Shown here piece after piece: positions 1 through 6,159 of a DNA stretch of 9,123 bases. The notes beneath the pieces are model-generated. The model saw only the letters and a list, made by a program, of their open reading frames with translations, ran no database searches and was not told the origin of the DNA. The DNA lies in NCBI GenBank assembly GCA_937922955.1, contig CALAKO010000248.1, positions 1-9,123 of the forward strand, written 5' to 3'. The translations under genes and the position numbers were made by a program. Position 1 is the stretch's first letter; every line of letters begins with the position of its first letter. Source of the stretch: an uncultured Peptococcaceae bacterium (GTDB lineage Bacteria; Bacillota; Peptococcia; Peptococcales; Peptococcaceae).

Positions 1-437
1 TGATAGTACCGTTCCGCCTGTTCAAACGTCCAAAAATTATCGTCGGCAGCAGTCATCAGCAAAGCGCTGTCGCGCACCGGATAACGCTCGTAGCGGCCCT
101 TCGGCGGATTGGGATCTTCCTCGGCCAGACAATAGAAGCGTTCGATGAAGGCTTTGAGCCGCGACGAAATGGTCCAGAAATACAGTGGCGAAGCAAACAC
201 CACGCAATCGGCCGCTTTTATTTTGGGCGCTATGTCATTGAACGCGTCTTTTTGAACACAGGGTTTTCCATAACGACAGGCGTTGCAGCCAAGGCAACCG
301 CGCACCTCCTGTTTCAGCAGGGATACAACCTCCACCTGATGGCCTGCGTCGCGCGCGCCCTGAGCAAAATGCGCCACCAACTGAGCGGTGCTGCCCTGTG
401 GACGGCCGCCGCCTTGTACAACAAGAATCTTTTTCAT
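1..437 (-). CDS. Flavodoxin-fold NADPH-dependent FMN reductase / iron-sulfur flavoprotein (3' end outside window)
   Basis: The first 145 residues are visible; the C-terminus lies beyond the left edge. The N-terminus MKKILVVQGGGRPQGSTAQL is the beta1-phosphate loop of flavodoxin_2/FMN_red proteins, which bind FMN and reduce quinones, flavins or redox partners in the cytoplasm. The stretch FASPLYFW (81-88) followed by LKAFIERF is the second flavin-contacting loop and helix of this family. Residues C48, C51, C54 and C60 form a C-x2-C-x2-C-x5-C motif like the compact cluster motif of iron-sulfur flavoproteins (Isf), so a 4Fe-4S cluster is possible. The start is fixed by an ATGA overlap with the queH stop codon, preceded by a GGGGGAAAGGA-like ribosome binding site, so the two are translationally coupled. 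The coupling suggests, but does not prove, that it donates electrons to QueH. The family call is firm; the substrate is unknown. Confidence 0.85.
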   Translation of the reverse strand, partial: MKKILVVQGGGRPQGSTAQLVAHFAQGARDAGHQVEVVSLLKQEVRGCLGCNACRYGKPCVQKDAFNDIAPKIKAADCVVFASPLYFWTISSRLKAFIERFYCLAEEDPNPPKGRYERYPVRDSALLMTAADDNFWTFEQAERYY

Positions 438-1150
438 ACGTCCTTTCCCCCTTCTTCCACTGTTTTCACCGCCGCATGTGCTGTCTCGGCTTCCGCCTCG
501 GTCGGTTCGCAACCAAGGTGCCGCTGGCACCTGCTCACCCATTCGCGTTGGGAATAGATGCAGCCGCAATAGTGCTGGCGATAGATGTCCCACTCGCGGC
601 AGAGCACGATGGAGCGTTGATAGCCGCCGCGTTTTTTGAAATCGTTCGGCAGATGCGCCACGCCTTCTTTTTCAGCGATGTCTTCGCCGATGGCGTTGAT
701 GCGCTCGGCATTTTTGTACGGGCTGATGGAGAGCGTCGTCGTGAAATACTCGCAGCCCAGCTCTTTCGCCAAGGCAGCGGCGGCCTCCATGCGAAAATGG
801 TAGCAGGCAAAGCAGCGCTCGCTGCCCTCGGGCAAATGCGTCAGTCCACGCACCGCTTCGGCGTAACGGCGCGGATCGTAGTCGCCTTCGACCAGCTCGA
901 TGCCATGGGGCGCGTCCACATGCGCAATGACACGGCGCTGCTCCGCGAGCCGGTGGTCGTATTCGGCGCGCGGCTGAATGTTTGGATTGTCGTAAAAAAG
1001 CGTGATCTTGAAAAACGACGCCAAATATTCCAGCACATAGCTGGAACAGGGCCCACAGCAGCTGTGCAACAGCAGATGCGGCACGCGGCCGCTTGCTTTG
1101 AGGTCACGCAGAATGCGGTCCAGTTCTTTCTGGTAATTACGAGGATTCAT
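434..1150 (-). CDS. queH: Epoxyqueuosine reductase QueH (DUF208 family)
   Basis: QueH reduces epoxyqueuosine in tRNA to queuosine, the final step of the pathway, replacing the cobalamin-dependent QueG. The 238-residue protein carries the family signatures: LLLHSCCGPCSS (C31, C32, C35), ERCFACYHFRM (C113, C116) and QHYCGCIYS (C195, C197). Family knowledge assigns such cysteines to a 4Fe-4S cluster and a second metal site; which residue does what here is inferred. Also typical are FYDNPNIQP (52-60), where the substrate-side loop lies, and TTTLSISPYKN (137-147). The start ATG has GGAGG about 7 bases upstream. The gene is divergent from topB and overlaps the next gene by four bases (ATGA). Its 5' leader is too short for a riboswitch, unlike the queDECF operon about 4 kb away. 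Length and motifs are normal; the identification is secure. Confidence 0.95.
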   Translation of the reverse strand: MNPRNYQKELDRILRDLKASGRVPHLLLHSCCGPCSSYVLEYLASFFKITLFYDNPNIQPRAEYDHRLAEQRRVIAHVDAPHGIELVEGDYDPRRYAEAVRGLTHLPEGSERCFACYHFRMEAAAALAKELGCEYFTTTLSISPYKNAERINAIGEDIAEKEGVAHLPNDFKKRGGYQRSIVLCREWDIYRQHYCGCIYSQREWVSRCQRHLGCEPTEAEAETAHAAVKTVEEGGKDV

Positions 1151-1181
1151 AAACAGCCTCCTTTTCGTGATGCTTGTCTTT

Positions 1182-1187
1182 ATTATA
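1182..1187 (-). promoter_or_regulatory. Probable -10 box of queH promoter
   Basis: A perfect TATAAT reads on the minus strand, 32 bases before the queH ATG. No good -35 hexamer lies 16-18 bases upstream (the best-placed sequence is TAGCAC), so the promoter may need an activator or may be weak. Confidence 0.5.
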
Positions 1188-1205
1188 CACGGCAGCCGTC
1201 GCCTG

Positions 1206-1214
1206 TGCTATACT
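1206..1214 (+). promoter_or_regulatory. Probable extended -10 promoter of topB
   Basis: TGC-TATACT is an extended -10 element (TGn plus a 5/6 match to TATAAT). The hexamer 17 bases upstream, TACACG, is a poor -35. Transcription would start near 1221 and give a leader of about 25 bases before the topB ATG at 1246. The element sits 19 bases from the oppositely directed queH -10 box, so the two promoters are tightly interleaved. Confidence 0.5.
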
Positions 1215-1245
1215 GAAGAAAAACCCTCAGAGAGGAAGGATCATC

Positions 1246-3429
1246 ATGGGAAAATCTCTCGTTCTCGCAGAAAAACCATCCGTTGGCCGCGAGCTTGCCC
1301 GCGTGCTGGGCGTCGGCGGCAAACACAACGGCTATTTTGAAAACAATAAATACATCGTCACCTGGGCGCTGGGCCATCTTGTCACGCTGGCCGACCCAGA
1401 GCATTACGGCGAAGAATATAAAACCTGGCGCATGGACACGCTGCCAATTTTGCCAAAGCACATGGATCTGGTCGTTATTCCCCAGTCCGGCAAGCAGTTC
1501 CGCACTGTCTCCAGTCTGATGAAGCGCAGCGACGTGGACGACATTATCATTGCCACCGACGCTGGGCGTGAAGGGGAGCTGGTGGCGCGCTGGATCATCG
1601 AAAAGGCCCACGTCAAAAAAACGATGCGCCGTCTCTGGATTTCCAGCCAAACGGACCAGGCCATTCGCCAGGGCTTTGCCCATCTCGAACCAGCCAGCAA
1701 GTACGACAACCTCTATCGTTCCGCCCAGGCGCGCAGCGAAGCCGATTGGGTCGTAGGCTTCAACGTCACCCGCGCCCTCACCTGTCGCTACAACGCACAG
1801 CTTTCTGCCGGCCGTGTGCAGACGCCAACGCTGGCAATGATTGTACAGCGCGAACGCGCCATTCGCGATTTCAAAAGCCAGCCTTACTACGAGGTGCAGG
1901 CGAGCGTGGACGGCATGCGCCTGCTCTGGCAGGATAAAAACAAGCGCACCCGTTTCAGCGATAAGAGCGTTTGCGAGCGCATCGTGCGCACCTGCAACAA
2001 ACAAAATGCCACCGTCAGCGCGCTTGACGCTCAGAAAAAGCACACCGCGCCGCCAGCGCTCTATGACCTCACCACCCTGCAGCGCGACGCCAATGCACGC
2101 TATGGCTTCAGCGCCAAGCAAACGCTGCAAATCATGCAGCGTCTGTACGAAGAGCACAAGCTGCTCACCTACCCGCGCACCGATTCCCGCTATCTCACCA
2201 AGGACATCGTCGCCACTTTCCCAGAACGCTTGCAAGCGCTCACATCCAATGGCTACGGCGACGTGACCCGTCTCATTCGCGCGGAAAAGCGCTCCATCAC
2301 GCCAAGCTGCATCAACGACGCCAAGGTCAGCGACCACCATGCCATCATTCCTACGGAAGAACGCCTTAGCAAGCACAATCTGACCAGCGACGAGCGCCGC
2401 ATTTACGAGCTCGTCGTCAAACGCTTCCTGGCTAACTTCCTAGGGCCATACGAATACGAACAGACCCGCGTTCATCTCGATGTCAACGGCGAACACTTCA
2501 CCTGTCACGGCAACGTCACCATCGATCTGGGCTGGAAAGGACTCGACCTCATTGGCGACGACGACGAGCAGGAAGAAGATCACAGCAAAAACCGTTCCCT
2601 GCCAAAGCTTACAAAAGGCCAAACCCTGAAAGGCGTCAGCGTCAGCATCCGCGAAGGGCAAACAAAGCCGCCAGCCCGCTTCACCGAAGGCACCCTGCTG
2701 GCCGCTATGGAAAATCCGCAGGCCTTTGTTGACGACAAACACGCCCAAAGCGTGCTCCACAAAGCCGGCGGCATCGGTACGCCAGCCACTCGCGCCGACA
2801 TCATCGAAAAGCTCTTCAAGAGCTTCTATGTCGAAAAGCAGGGACAATCTCTCCTGCCAACCAGCAAAGGCGTGCAGCTCATCGACATTGTTCCCGACGA
2901 CCTCACCTCTCCACTCCTCACCGCCCAGTGGGAAGAACGCCTGGAAGCCATCGCCCGTGGCAAAGAAAAAGCCGCCGCTTTCACCGGCGACATGCGCCAG
3001 TTTGCGACAGCCCTCGTTGGCGCTGTGAAAAACTCCGACAAGCAGTATCGCCACGATAACCTCACCCGCACCCCGTGCCCGGAATGTGGCAAATTCATGC
3101 TCGAAGTCAAAACCAAGAAAGGCAAGATGCTCGTCTGCCAGGACCGCGAATGTGGCTATCGCCGCAGCCTCGAGCAAACCTCCAATGCCCGCTGCCCAAA
3201 ATGCCACAAACGCCTCACCGTCGTCGGCGACGGCGACAAACGCATCTATTCCTGTAGCTGCGGTTTCCGCGAAAAATTTGATCGCTTCAACCAGCAGCTC
3301 AAAGCCAAACGCAACACCTCCAGCAAACGCGACGTGCAAAACTATATGCGCAAACAGCAAAAACAGGAAAGCATCGGTGCCAACGCCTTCGCCGACGCCT
3401 GGGCCAAAGCACTTGGGAAAGACGAGTAA
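1246..3429 (+). CDS. topB: DNA topoisomerase III
   Basis: Type IA topoisomerase that passes one DNA strand through a transient single-strand break, resolving recombination and replication intermediates. It is 727 residues long, about the length of Bacillus TopB. The TOPRIM domain (about 1-140) begins SLVLAEKPSVGRELARVLG and carries the metal-binding segment ATDAGREGE (103-111). The catalytic tyrosine is Y309 in LTYPRTDSRYL, the counterpart of E. coli TopB Y328. SAGRVQTPTL (187-196) and KAGGIGTPATRADIIE (506-521) are further type IA motifs. The C-terminus has two C4 zinc-ribbon-like units: C611/C614 with C631/C636, and C650/C653 with C670/C672, followed by a basic tail. I chose ATG 1246 because GAGGAAGGA lies directly upstream and the protein starts at the conserved motif; upstream in-frame codons run through the promoter. 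It is a single-gene unit ending in a strong hairpin terminator. Confidence 0.97.
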   Translation: MGKSLVLAEKPSVGRELARVLGVGGKHNGYFENNKYIVTWALGHLVTLADPEHYGEEYKTWRMDTLPILPKHMDLVVIPQSGKQFRTVSSLMKRSDVDDIIIATDAGREGELVARWIIEKAHVKKTMRRLWISSQTDQAIRQGFAHLEPASKYDNLYRSAQARSEADWVVGFNVTRALTCRYNAQLSAGRVQTPTLAMIVQRERAIRDFKSQPYYEVQASVDGMRLLWQDKNKRTRFSDKSVCERIVRTCNKQNATVSALDAQKKHTAPPALYDLTTLQRDANARYGFSAKQTLQIMQRLYEEHKLLTYPRTDSRYLTKDIVATFPERLQALTSNGYGDVTRLIRAEKRSITPSCINDAKVSDHHAIIPTEERLSKHNLTSDERRIYELVVKRFLANFLGPYEYEQTRVHLDVNGEHFTCHGNVTIDLGWKGLDLIGDDDEQEEDHSKNRSLPKLTKGQTLKGVSVSIREGQTKPPARFTEGTLLAAMENPQAFVDDKHAQSVLHKAGGIGTPATRADIIEKLFKSFYVEKQGQSLLPTSKGVQLIDIVPDDLTSPLLTAQWEERLEAIARGKEKAAAFTGDMRQFATALVGAVKNSDKQYRHDNLTRTPCPECGKFMLEVKTKKGKMLVCQDRECGYRRSLEQTSNARCPKCHKRLTVVGDGDKRIYSCSCGFREKFDRFNQQLKAKRNTSSKRDVQNYMRKQQKQESIGANAFADAWAKALGKDE

Positions 3430-3437
3430 AAACCAAA

Positions 3438-3480
3438 AGCGCAGCATTCTCGCAAGATACGAGAATGCTGCGCTCTTATT
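3438..3480. terminator. Bidirectional rho-independent terminator between topB and the SdpI-family gene
   Basis: A perfect 15-bp stem (3438-3452 with 3460-3474) encloses a 7-base loop. It is followed on the plus strand by CTTATTTTATT and on the minus strand by TTTTGGTTTTT. It sits between two convergent genes and should stop transcription from both sides. Confidence 0.92.
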
Positions 3481-4506
3481 TTATTCCACTTTCTCCATCA
3501 GCTGGTTATACAGTTCTTTGGTGGCCGATGGATCTTCGGCGTTGATGACGAGGGGTTGGCCGTTGACGTCCATGGTGATGCAGGCGTCGCAGTTGATGTG
3601 GGTGTAGCGGGTGTATTTGCCGTAGCGGTCGTTTTTAAAGCTGCCGAGGGCGTAGCGCAGGTTGCCGAAGCCATAGGTGCGCACGTCGCCATCCGCTGGC
3701 GGTTCTTGGGCGTAGTAGATGATATTGGAGATGTCGTCATAAGGCACGGCAAGGTCTTTCCATTTGCTGGTGGTAATTTCCAGCGCGTCGTCACTACAGG
3801 TGATGGTGAGATCGCCGCAAAAAAGTGTCCAGCCACAGAAGGCAAGAGTTGCAGCAACGGCAAAAATCACAACGGCAACACTTTTACCTGAGACAGGGAT
3901 CGGAGCCGCTGTTCCCGCTGCGAGCTGCTTACAGTAATAATGATAAGAATACCATATTGGCGAAAATGCCATCGCCAGCACCACAAATATAAACAGGACC
4001 AGCGTCACATTGCTTTCTACAAAAAATGCACAAATCATACATAGAAGGCCGCCGCTGACCCAGACTTTACCGCCAAAACGATGGGTGGCGTTCCAGTTTT
4101 CTTCATTTTCCAAGGCCCACTTCACCCTGATGCCGATGGTGCTGTTTTGGCGAATCTTTGGAAAAAGATTTCCACAGATGAGGAAAAGCAGCCCAAAGCT
4201 GAGGGTAAGTACCGTCATGATCAGCGTATACGACTCAACACCCACCTGCATCATATGGCGCAAGCTACTGCTGACCAGCGAAACCACTGGCACCGCCCAA
4301 AACACCAACAGCAGCACGCGTGGATGCTGCTCCGCGTTGGCTGGGTCTCGCAGCACGAAAAACAGCACCAGCCAGTGCGTGGCCAGCAAAAAGAAGTTGT
4401 AGACATCCAGCTGCCGCAGCAGCAGGCCATTGAGCAACGATGGCATGACAATAACCAGCGAAGTGAGCAGCAACTGTTCCTTATACGCCTTCATCTGCCG
4501 TTTCAT
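3481..4506 (-). CDS. SdpI-family membrane protein with extra C-terminal soluble domain
   Basis: Integral membrane protein of 341 residues. I see about seven hydrophobic segments: roughly 11-29, 36-52, 63-80, 95-111, 148-163, 168-183 and 209-229. The central signature, GNLFPKIRQNSTIGIR, then W130 and W138, then THRFGGKVW to 149, is the SdpI immunity-protein motif (in Bacillus subtilis SdpI protects against the SdpC toxin and relays the signal to SdpR). After the last helix a charged domain of about 110 residues follows, with a pattern of short strands and a C-terminal helix (ITCSDDALEITTSKWKDLAV; GQPLVINAEDPSATKELYNQ). That resembles a bacterial PH-like domain, but this is by eye. Bacillus SdpI is much shorter (about 207 residues). 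The gene overlaps the upstream ArsR-type regulator by 26 bp; the start ATG has AAGGGAGAG before it. No sdpABC genes are present. An efflux or signalling role other than toxin immunity is possible. Confidence 0.8.
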   Translation of the reverse strand: MKRQMKAYKEQLLLTSLVIVMPSLLNGLLLRQLDVYNFFLLATHWLVLFFVLRDPANAEQHPRVLLLVFWAVPVVSLVSSSLRHMMQVGVESYTLIMTVLTLSFGLLFLICGNLFPKIRQNSTIGIRVKWALENEENWNATHRFGGKVWVSGGLLCMICAFFVESNVTLVLFIFVVLAMAFSPIWYSYHYYCKQLAAGTAAPIPVSGKSVAVVIFAVAATLAFCGWTLFCGDLTITCSDDALEITTSKWKDLAVPYDDISNIIYYAQEPPADGDVRTYGFGNLRYALGSFKNDRYGKYTRYTHINCDACITMDVNGQPLVINAEDPSATKELYNQLMEKVE

Positions 4507-4774
4507 GGTCGCTCTCTCCCTTCAGCGTTGCCAGCCAGAGCATCACTTCCTCCAGCACGGATGCGTTCAGCTCGTAATAAATGTACTTGCCTTCGCGGCG
4601 GTCGCGGATCAAGCCCGCATCTTTGAGCACGCTGAGATGCCGCGAGATGGACGCACCCGTCACAGAAAAGTGGCTGCCAATGTCGCCAGCAGACAGACTT
4701 CCATCTTTCAGCAGATTGAGGATGTCACGCCGAATCGAATCGGCCAATGCTTTTAAGGTCGTTTGTATACTCAT
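4481..4774 (-). CDS. SdpR-type ArsR-family transcriptional repressor
   Basis: A 97-residue winged-helix protein. Helix-turn-helix residues about 27-53 read SLSAGDIGSHFSVTGASISR then HLSVLKDAGLI, and the wing is RDRREGKYIYYELN (57-70). There is no cysteine and no metal-binding motif, which separates it from metal-sensing ArsR/SmtB proteins and fits SdpR, an autorepressor paired with SdpI. I chose the ATG at 4774 because GAAGAAGG lies 7 bases upstream; an in-frame ATG at 4798 has no ribosome binding site and lies in the putative operator. The 3' end overlaps the SdpI-family gene by 26 bp, so the two form one operon. A near-perfect palindrome just upstream is the likely autoregulatory operator. 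In Bacillus, SdpR is titrated to the membrane by toxin-bound SdpI; the same mechanism here is inference. Confidence 0.88.
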   Translation of the reverse strand: MSIQTTLKALADSIRRDILNLLKDGSLSAGDIGSHFSVTGASISRHLSVLKDAGLIRDRREGKYIYYELNASVLEEVMLWLATLKGESDHETADEGV

Positions 4775-4789
4775 GGTATCGCCTTCTTC

Positions 4790-4816
4790 ATTTAACATTT
4801 AGGTTAATTGTTAAAT
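4790..4816. promoter_or_regulatory. 27-bp palindromic putative operator for the SdpR-type repressor
   Basis: Perfect 8-bp arms ATTTAACA (4790-4797) and TGTTAAAT (4809-4816) are centred on 4803. Inside, three more pairs match (4799-4801 with 4805-4807), so only 4798/4808 and 4802/4804 break the symmetry. It lies between the presumed -10 region and the start codon of the repressor gene, as expected for autorepression. The heptamer TAGGTTA also occurs twice as a direct repeat, at 4800-4806 and 4818-4824. Confidence 0.65.
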
Positions 4817-4818
4817 AT

Positions 4819-4847
4819 AGGTTATCACGGTCCGCGCCGTTTGTCAA
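4819..4847 (-). promoter_or_regulatory. Putative promoter of the sdpRI-like operon
   Basis: Minus-strand TTGACA (4847-4842), then 17 bases, then TAACCT (4824-4819), a poor -10. A better hexamer, TATATT, sits at 4818-4813 but its 23-base spacing from TTGACA is too long. The -35 is a perfect match; the exact -10 is uncertain. It is back to back with the que promoter: the two -35 boxes are 12 bases apart. Confidence 0.5.
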
Positions 4848-4859
4848 TCGTGCAGGGTC

Positions 4860-4888
4860 TTGACCCATTTTCCAATCTTCGCTATAAT
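4860..4888 (+). promoter_or_regulatory. Promoter of the queDECF operon
   Basis: TTGACC (4860-4865), a 17-base spacer and a perfect TATAAT (4883-4888) make a near-consensus housekeeping promoter. Transcription would begin around 4895, about 12 bases before the riboswitch aptamer. Confidence 0.88.
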
Positions 4889-4906
4889 GGTCCTGCGTAA
4901 AAGCGC

Positions 4907-4950
4907 CGACAGTTCATTGGTACCATCCTGTCGTTAAACAAAACTAGGGC
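4907..4950 (+). promoter_or_regulatory. preQ1-I type riboswitch aptamer
   Basis: P1 is a perfect 6-bp stem, CGACAG (4907-4912) with CTGTCG (4928-4933). The loop begins TTC and ends with a C directly before P1's 3' strand, the position of the preQ1-recognising cytosine. The A-rich tail TTAAACAAAACTAGGG (4934-4949) closely resembles the tail of the Thermoanaerobacter preQ1-I aptamer, as I remember it. A pseudoknot P2 can form between TTGG (4917-4920) and CTAG (4944-4947), with G-U pairs. Its position, directly after a strong promoter and before preQ1-synthesis genes, agrees with the call. The loop is slightly longer than in the best-known examples. Ligand binding should favour the downstream terminator and shut off preQ1 synthesis. 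Confidence 0.85.
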
Positions 4951-5003
4951 TATTTTTTCATGCACTTTTTCCGGCATGACCGGATGGGATATTGAAAACG
5001 CCC
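4947..5003 (+). promoter_or_regulatory. Candidate antiterminator of the que leader
   Basis: GGGC (4947-4950), the end of the aptamer tail, can pair with GCCC (5000-5003) inside the terminator's 5' arm. TTTTC (4955-4959) can pair with GAAAA (4994-4998), and ATGC/GCAT (4960-4963 with 4974-4977) can fold inside. The structure excludes both the terminator stem and the aptamer pseudoknot, which is the expected ligand-free alternative. It was found by eye and not energy-calculated. Confidence 0.5.
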
Positions 5004-5036
5004 CGTGGACCAACAACCACGGGGCGTTATTTTTTT
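4997..5036 (+). terminator. Rho-independent terminator controlled by the preQ1 riboswitch
   Basis: A 12-bp perfect stem, AACGCCCCGTGG (4997-5008) with 5017-5028, closes an 8-base loop and is followed by A and seven Ts. The queD ribosome binding site follows with no gap. This is an attenuator: it lies inside the leader, between promoter and first gene. Confidence 0.95.
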
Positions 5037-5041
5037 GGAGG
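5037..5041 (+). promoter_or_regulatory. queD ribosome binding site (fixes the start)
   Basis: GGAGG lies 5 bases before ATG 5047, right after the terminator T-run. It decides the queD start: an in-frame GTG at 5005 would lie within the terminator stem and has no ribosome binding site. Confidence 0.9.
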
Positions 5042-5046
5042 CTATC

Positions 5047-5472
5047 ATGTATTATTTAAAAACAAAGCAAAGTTTTGACGCTGCCCACTTTCTCAAAGGC
5101 TACGAGGGAAAGTGCAGCAATCTCCACGGCCACCGCTGGCAAGTGGTGGCACAGATCCGCGCCACAGACCTCTCCGAAGAGCCACAAACACGTGGCATGG
5201 TGATGGATTTTGGCGATCTTAAAGCGGCGCTGAAAAGCATCTGCAACTCCTTCGATCACTGCCTGATTTTTGAAGAAGGATCACTGCGTCCGCTAACGCT
5301 GCAGGCGCTGAATGAAGAGGGCTTTCGCTTGGTGGAAGTGCCGTTTCGGCCAACCGCCGAACATCTCGCCCGTCACATCCATCAACTGCTGAAGGAACAA
5401 GGCTGCCCAGTCGACCGCATCGAGGTCTACGAAACGCCAAACAACTGCGCCATCTATGAGGAGGAAGCATGA
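5047..5472 (+). CDS. queD: 6-carboxy-5,6,7,8-tetrahydropterin synthase QueD
   Basis: Converts 7,8-dihydroneopterin triphosphate to 6-carboxytetrahydropterin, the first committed step towards preQ0. The 141-residue protein belongs to the PTPS/QueD family. Zinc ligands H14 (in FDAAHFL), H27 and H29 (in NLHGHRW) are present, with the catalytic cysteine C23 in EGKCSNLHGH. MVMDFGDLK (51-59), FDHCLI (H71, catalytic relay) and PTAEHLARHI (102-111, with E105) follow. VYETPNNCAIY (128-138, with E129) is the pterin-anchoring glutamate segment. It is the first gene of the riboswitch-controlled operon and overlaps queE by four bases (ATGA). Length and catalytic residues are normal. Confidence 0.96.
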   Translation: MYYLKTKQSFDAAHFLKGYEGKCSNLHGHRWQVVAQIRATDLSEEPQTRGMVMDFGDLKAALKSICNSFDHCLIFEEGSLRPLTLQALNEEGFRLVEVPFRPTAEHLARHIHQLLKEQGCPVDRIEVYETPNNCAIYEEEA

Positions 5473-6125
5473 AGGTCGTCGAAACATTTATCAGCATCAA
5501 CGGCGAAGGGCCGCGTGCCGGCGAGCTCGCTCTTTTTGTACGCTTCCAGGGCTGCAATCTGCGCTGCGGCTATTGCGACACCGCCTGGGCTTACGCACCG
5601 GACTGTCCCTATGACGAACGCACGCCCGATGCCATCTGCGCCGACATCCTCGCCAGCGGCATCACCAATGTGACATTAACCGGCGGCGAACCACTTCTGC
5701 AGCCTGAAATGCTACAGCTGCTCACTCTCCTGAGCCAACAGCCCACCCTGCGCGTGGAAATCGAAACCAACGGTGCGGTCGATCTGGAGCCATTCTGTGG
5801 ACCGTCGCGACCGGTCTTCACCATGGACTATAAGCTCCCGTCCAGCGGCTGCGAGACCGCCATGCACCTGGAAAATTTCACTCTGTTAGAAAAAGACGAC
5901 ACCGTGAAGTTCGTCTGCAGCAGCCAGGAAGATCTGACGCGCGCTGAAGCCCTAATTCGGGAGCATCAACTGACAACACGCTGCCACGTTTATCTCAGTC
6001 CTGTTTACGGCGCCATCGACCCGGCAGACATGGTCCAGACCATGATTGAGCACCGACTTAACGACGTGCGCCTGCAGCTGCAGATGCACAAATTCATTTG
6101 GGACCCAAACCAGCGCGGCGTCTGA
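5469..6125 (+). CDS. queE: 7-carboxy-7-deazaguanine synthase QueE (radical SAM)
   Basis: Radical-SAM enzyme that contracts 6-carboxytetrahydropterin to 7-carboxy-7-deazaguanine (CDG), using S-adenosylmethionine and Mg2+. In the 218-residue protein the cluster motif C29-x3-C33-x2-C36 lies in QGCNLRCGYCDTAW; it follows the QueE hallmark ISINGEGPRAG (9-18), where substrate and SAM contacts begin. TGGEPLL (71-77) is the SAM-binding GGE motif, VEIETNGA (96-103) and DYKLPSSG (120-127) are the next conserved strands, and MHKFIWDP (206-213) is the usual C-terminus. The start overlaps the queD stop (ATGA), with GAGGAGGAAG just upstream, so the two are translationally coupled. The gene is complete with no missing key residue. 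Confidence 0.96.
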   Translation: MKVVETFISINGEGPRAGELALFVRFQGCNLRCGYCDTAWAYAPDCPYDERTPDAICADILASGITNVTLTGGEPLLQPEMLQLLTLLSQQPTLRVEIETNGAVDLEPFCGPSRPVFTMDYKLPSSGCETAMHLENFTLLEKDDTVKFVCSSQEDLTRAEALIREHQLTTRCHVYLSPVYGAIDPADMVQTMIEHRLNDVRLQLQMHKFIWDPNQRGV

Positions 6126-6159
6126 ATTGCCACTTATTGACAGAAAGGAGTCATCCTCT

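Noticed and set aside
398..1216. 272-codon plus-strand frame across queH
   Set aside because: Antisense shadow of queH; no ribosome binding site, and the frame runs through both promoters.
1183..2376. Long open frame on the minus strand (397 codons) antisense to topB, and a similar one at 2440-3447
   Set aside because: They mirror the GC-rich topB codons, have alanine/glycine/valine-rich sequence without motifs or ribosome binding sites, and topB is certain on the other strand.
5005..5046. Longer N-terminus of QueD from GTG 5005
   Set aside because: The GTG lies in the terminator stem; GGAGG directly before ATG 5047 and the family N-terminus favour the shorter form.
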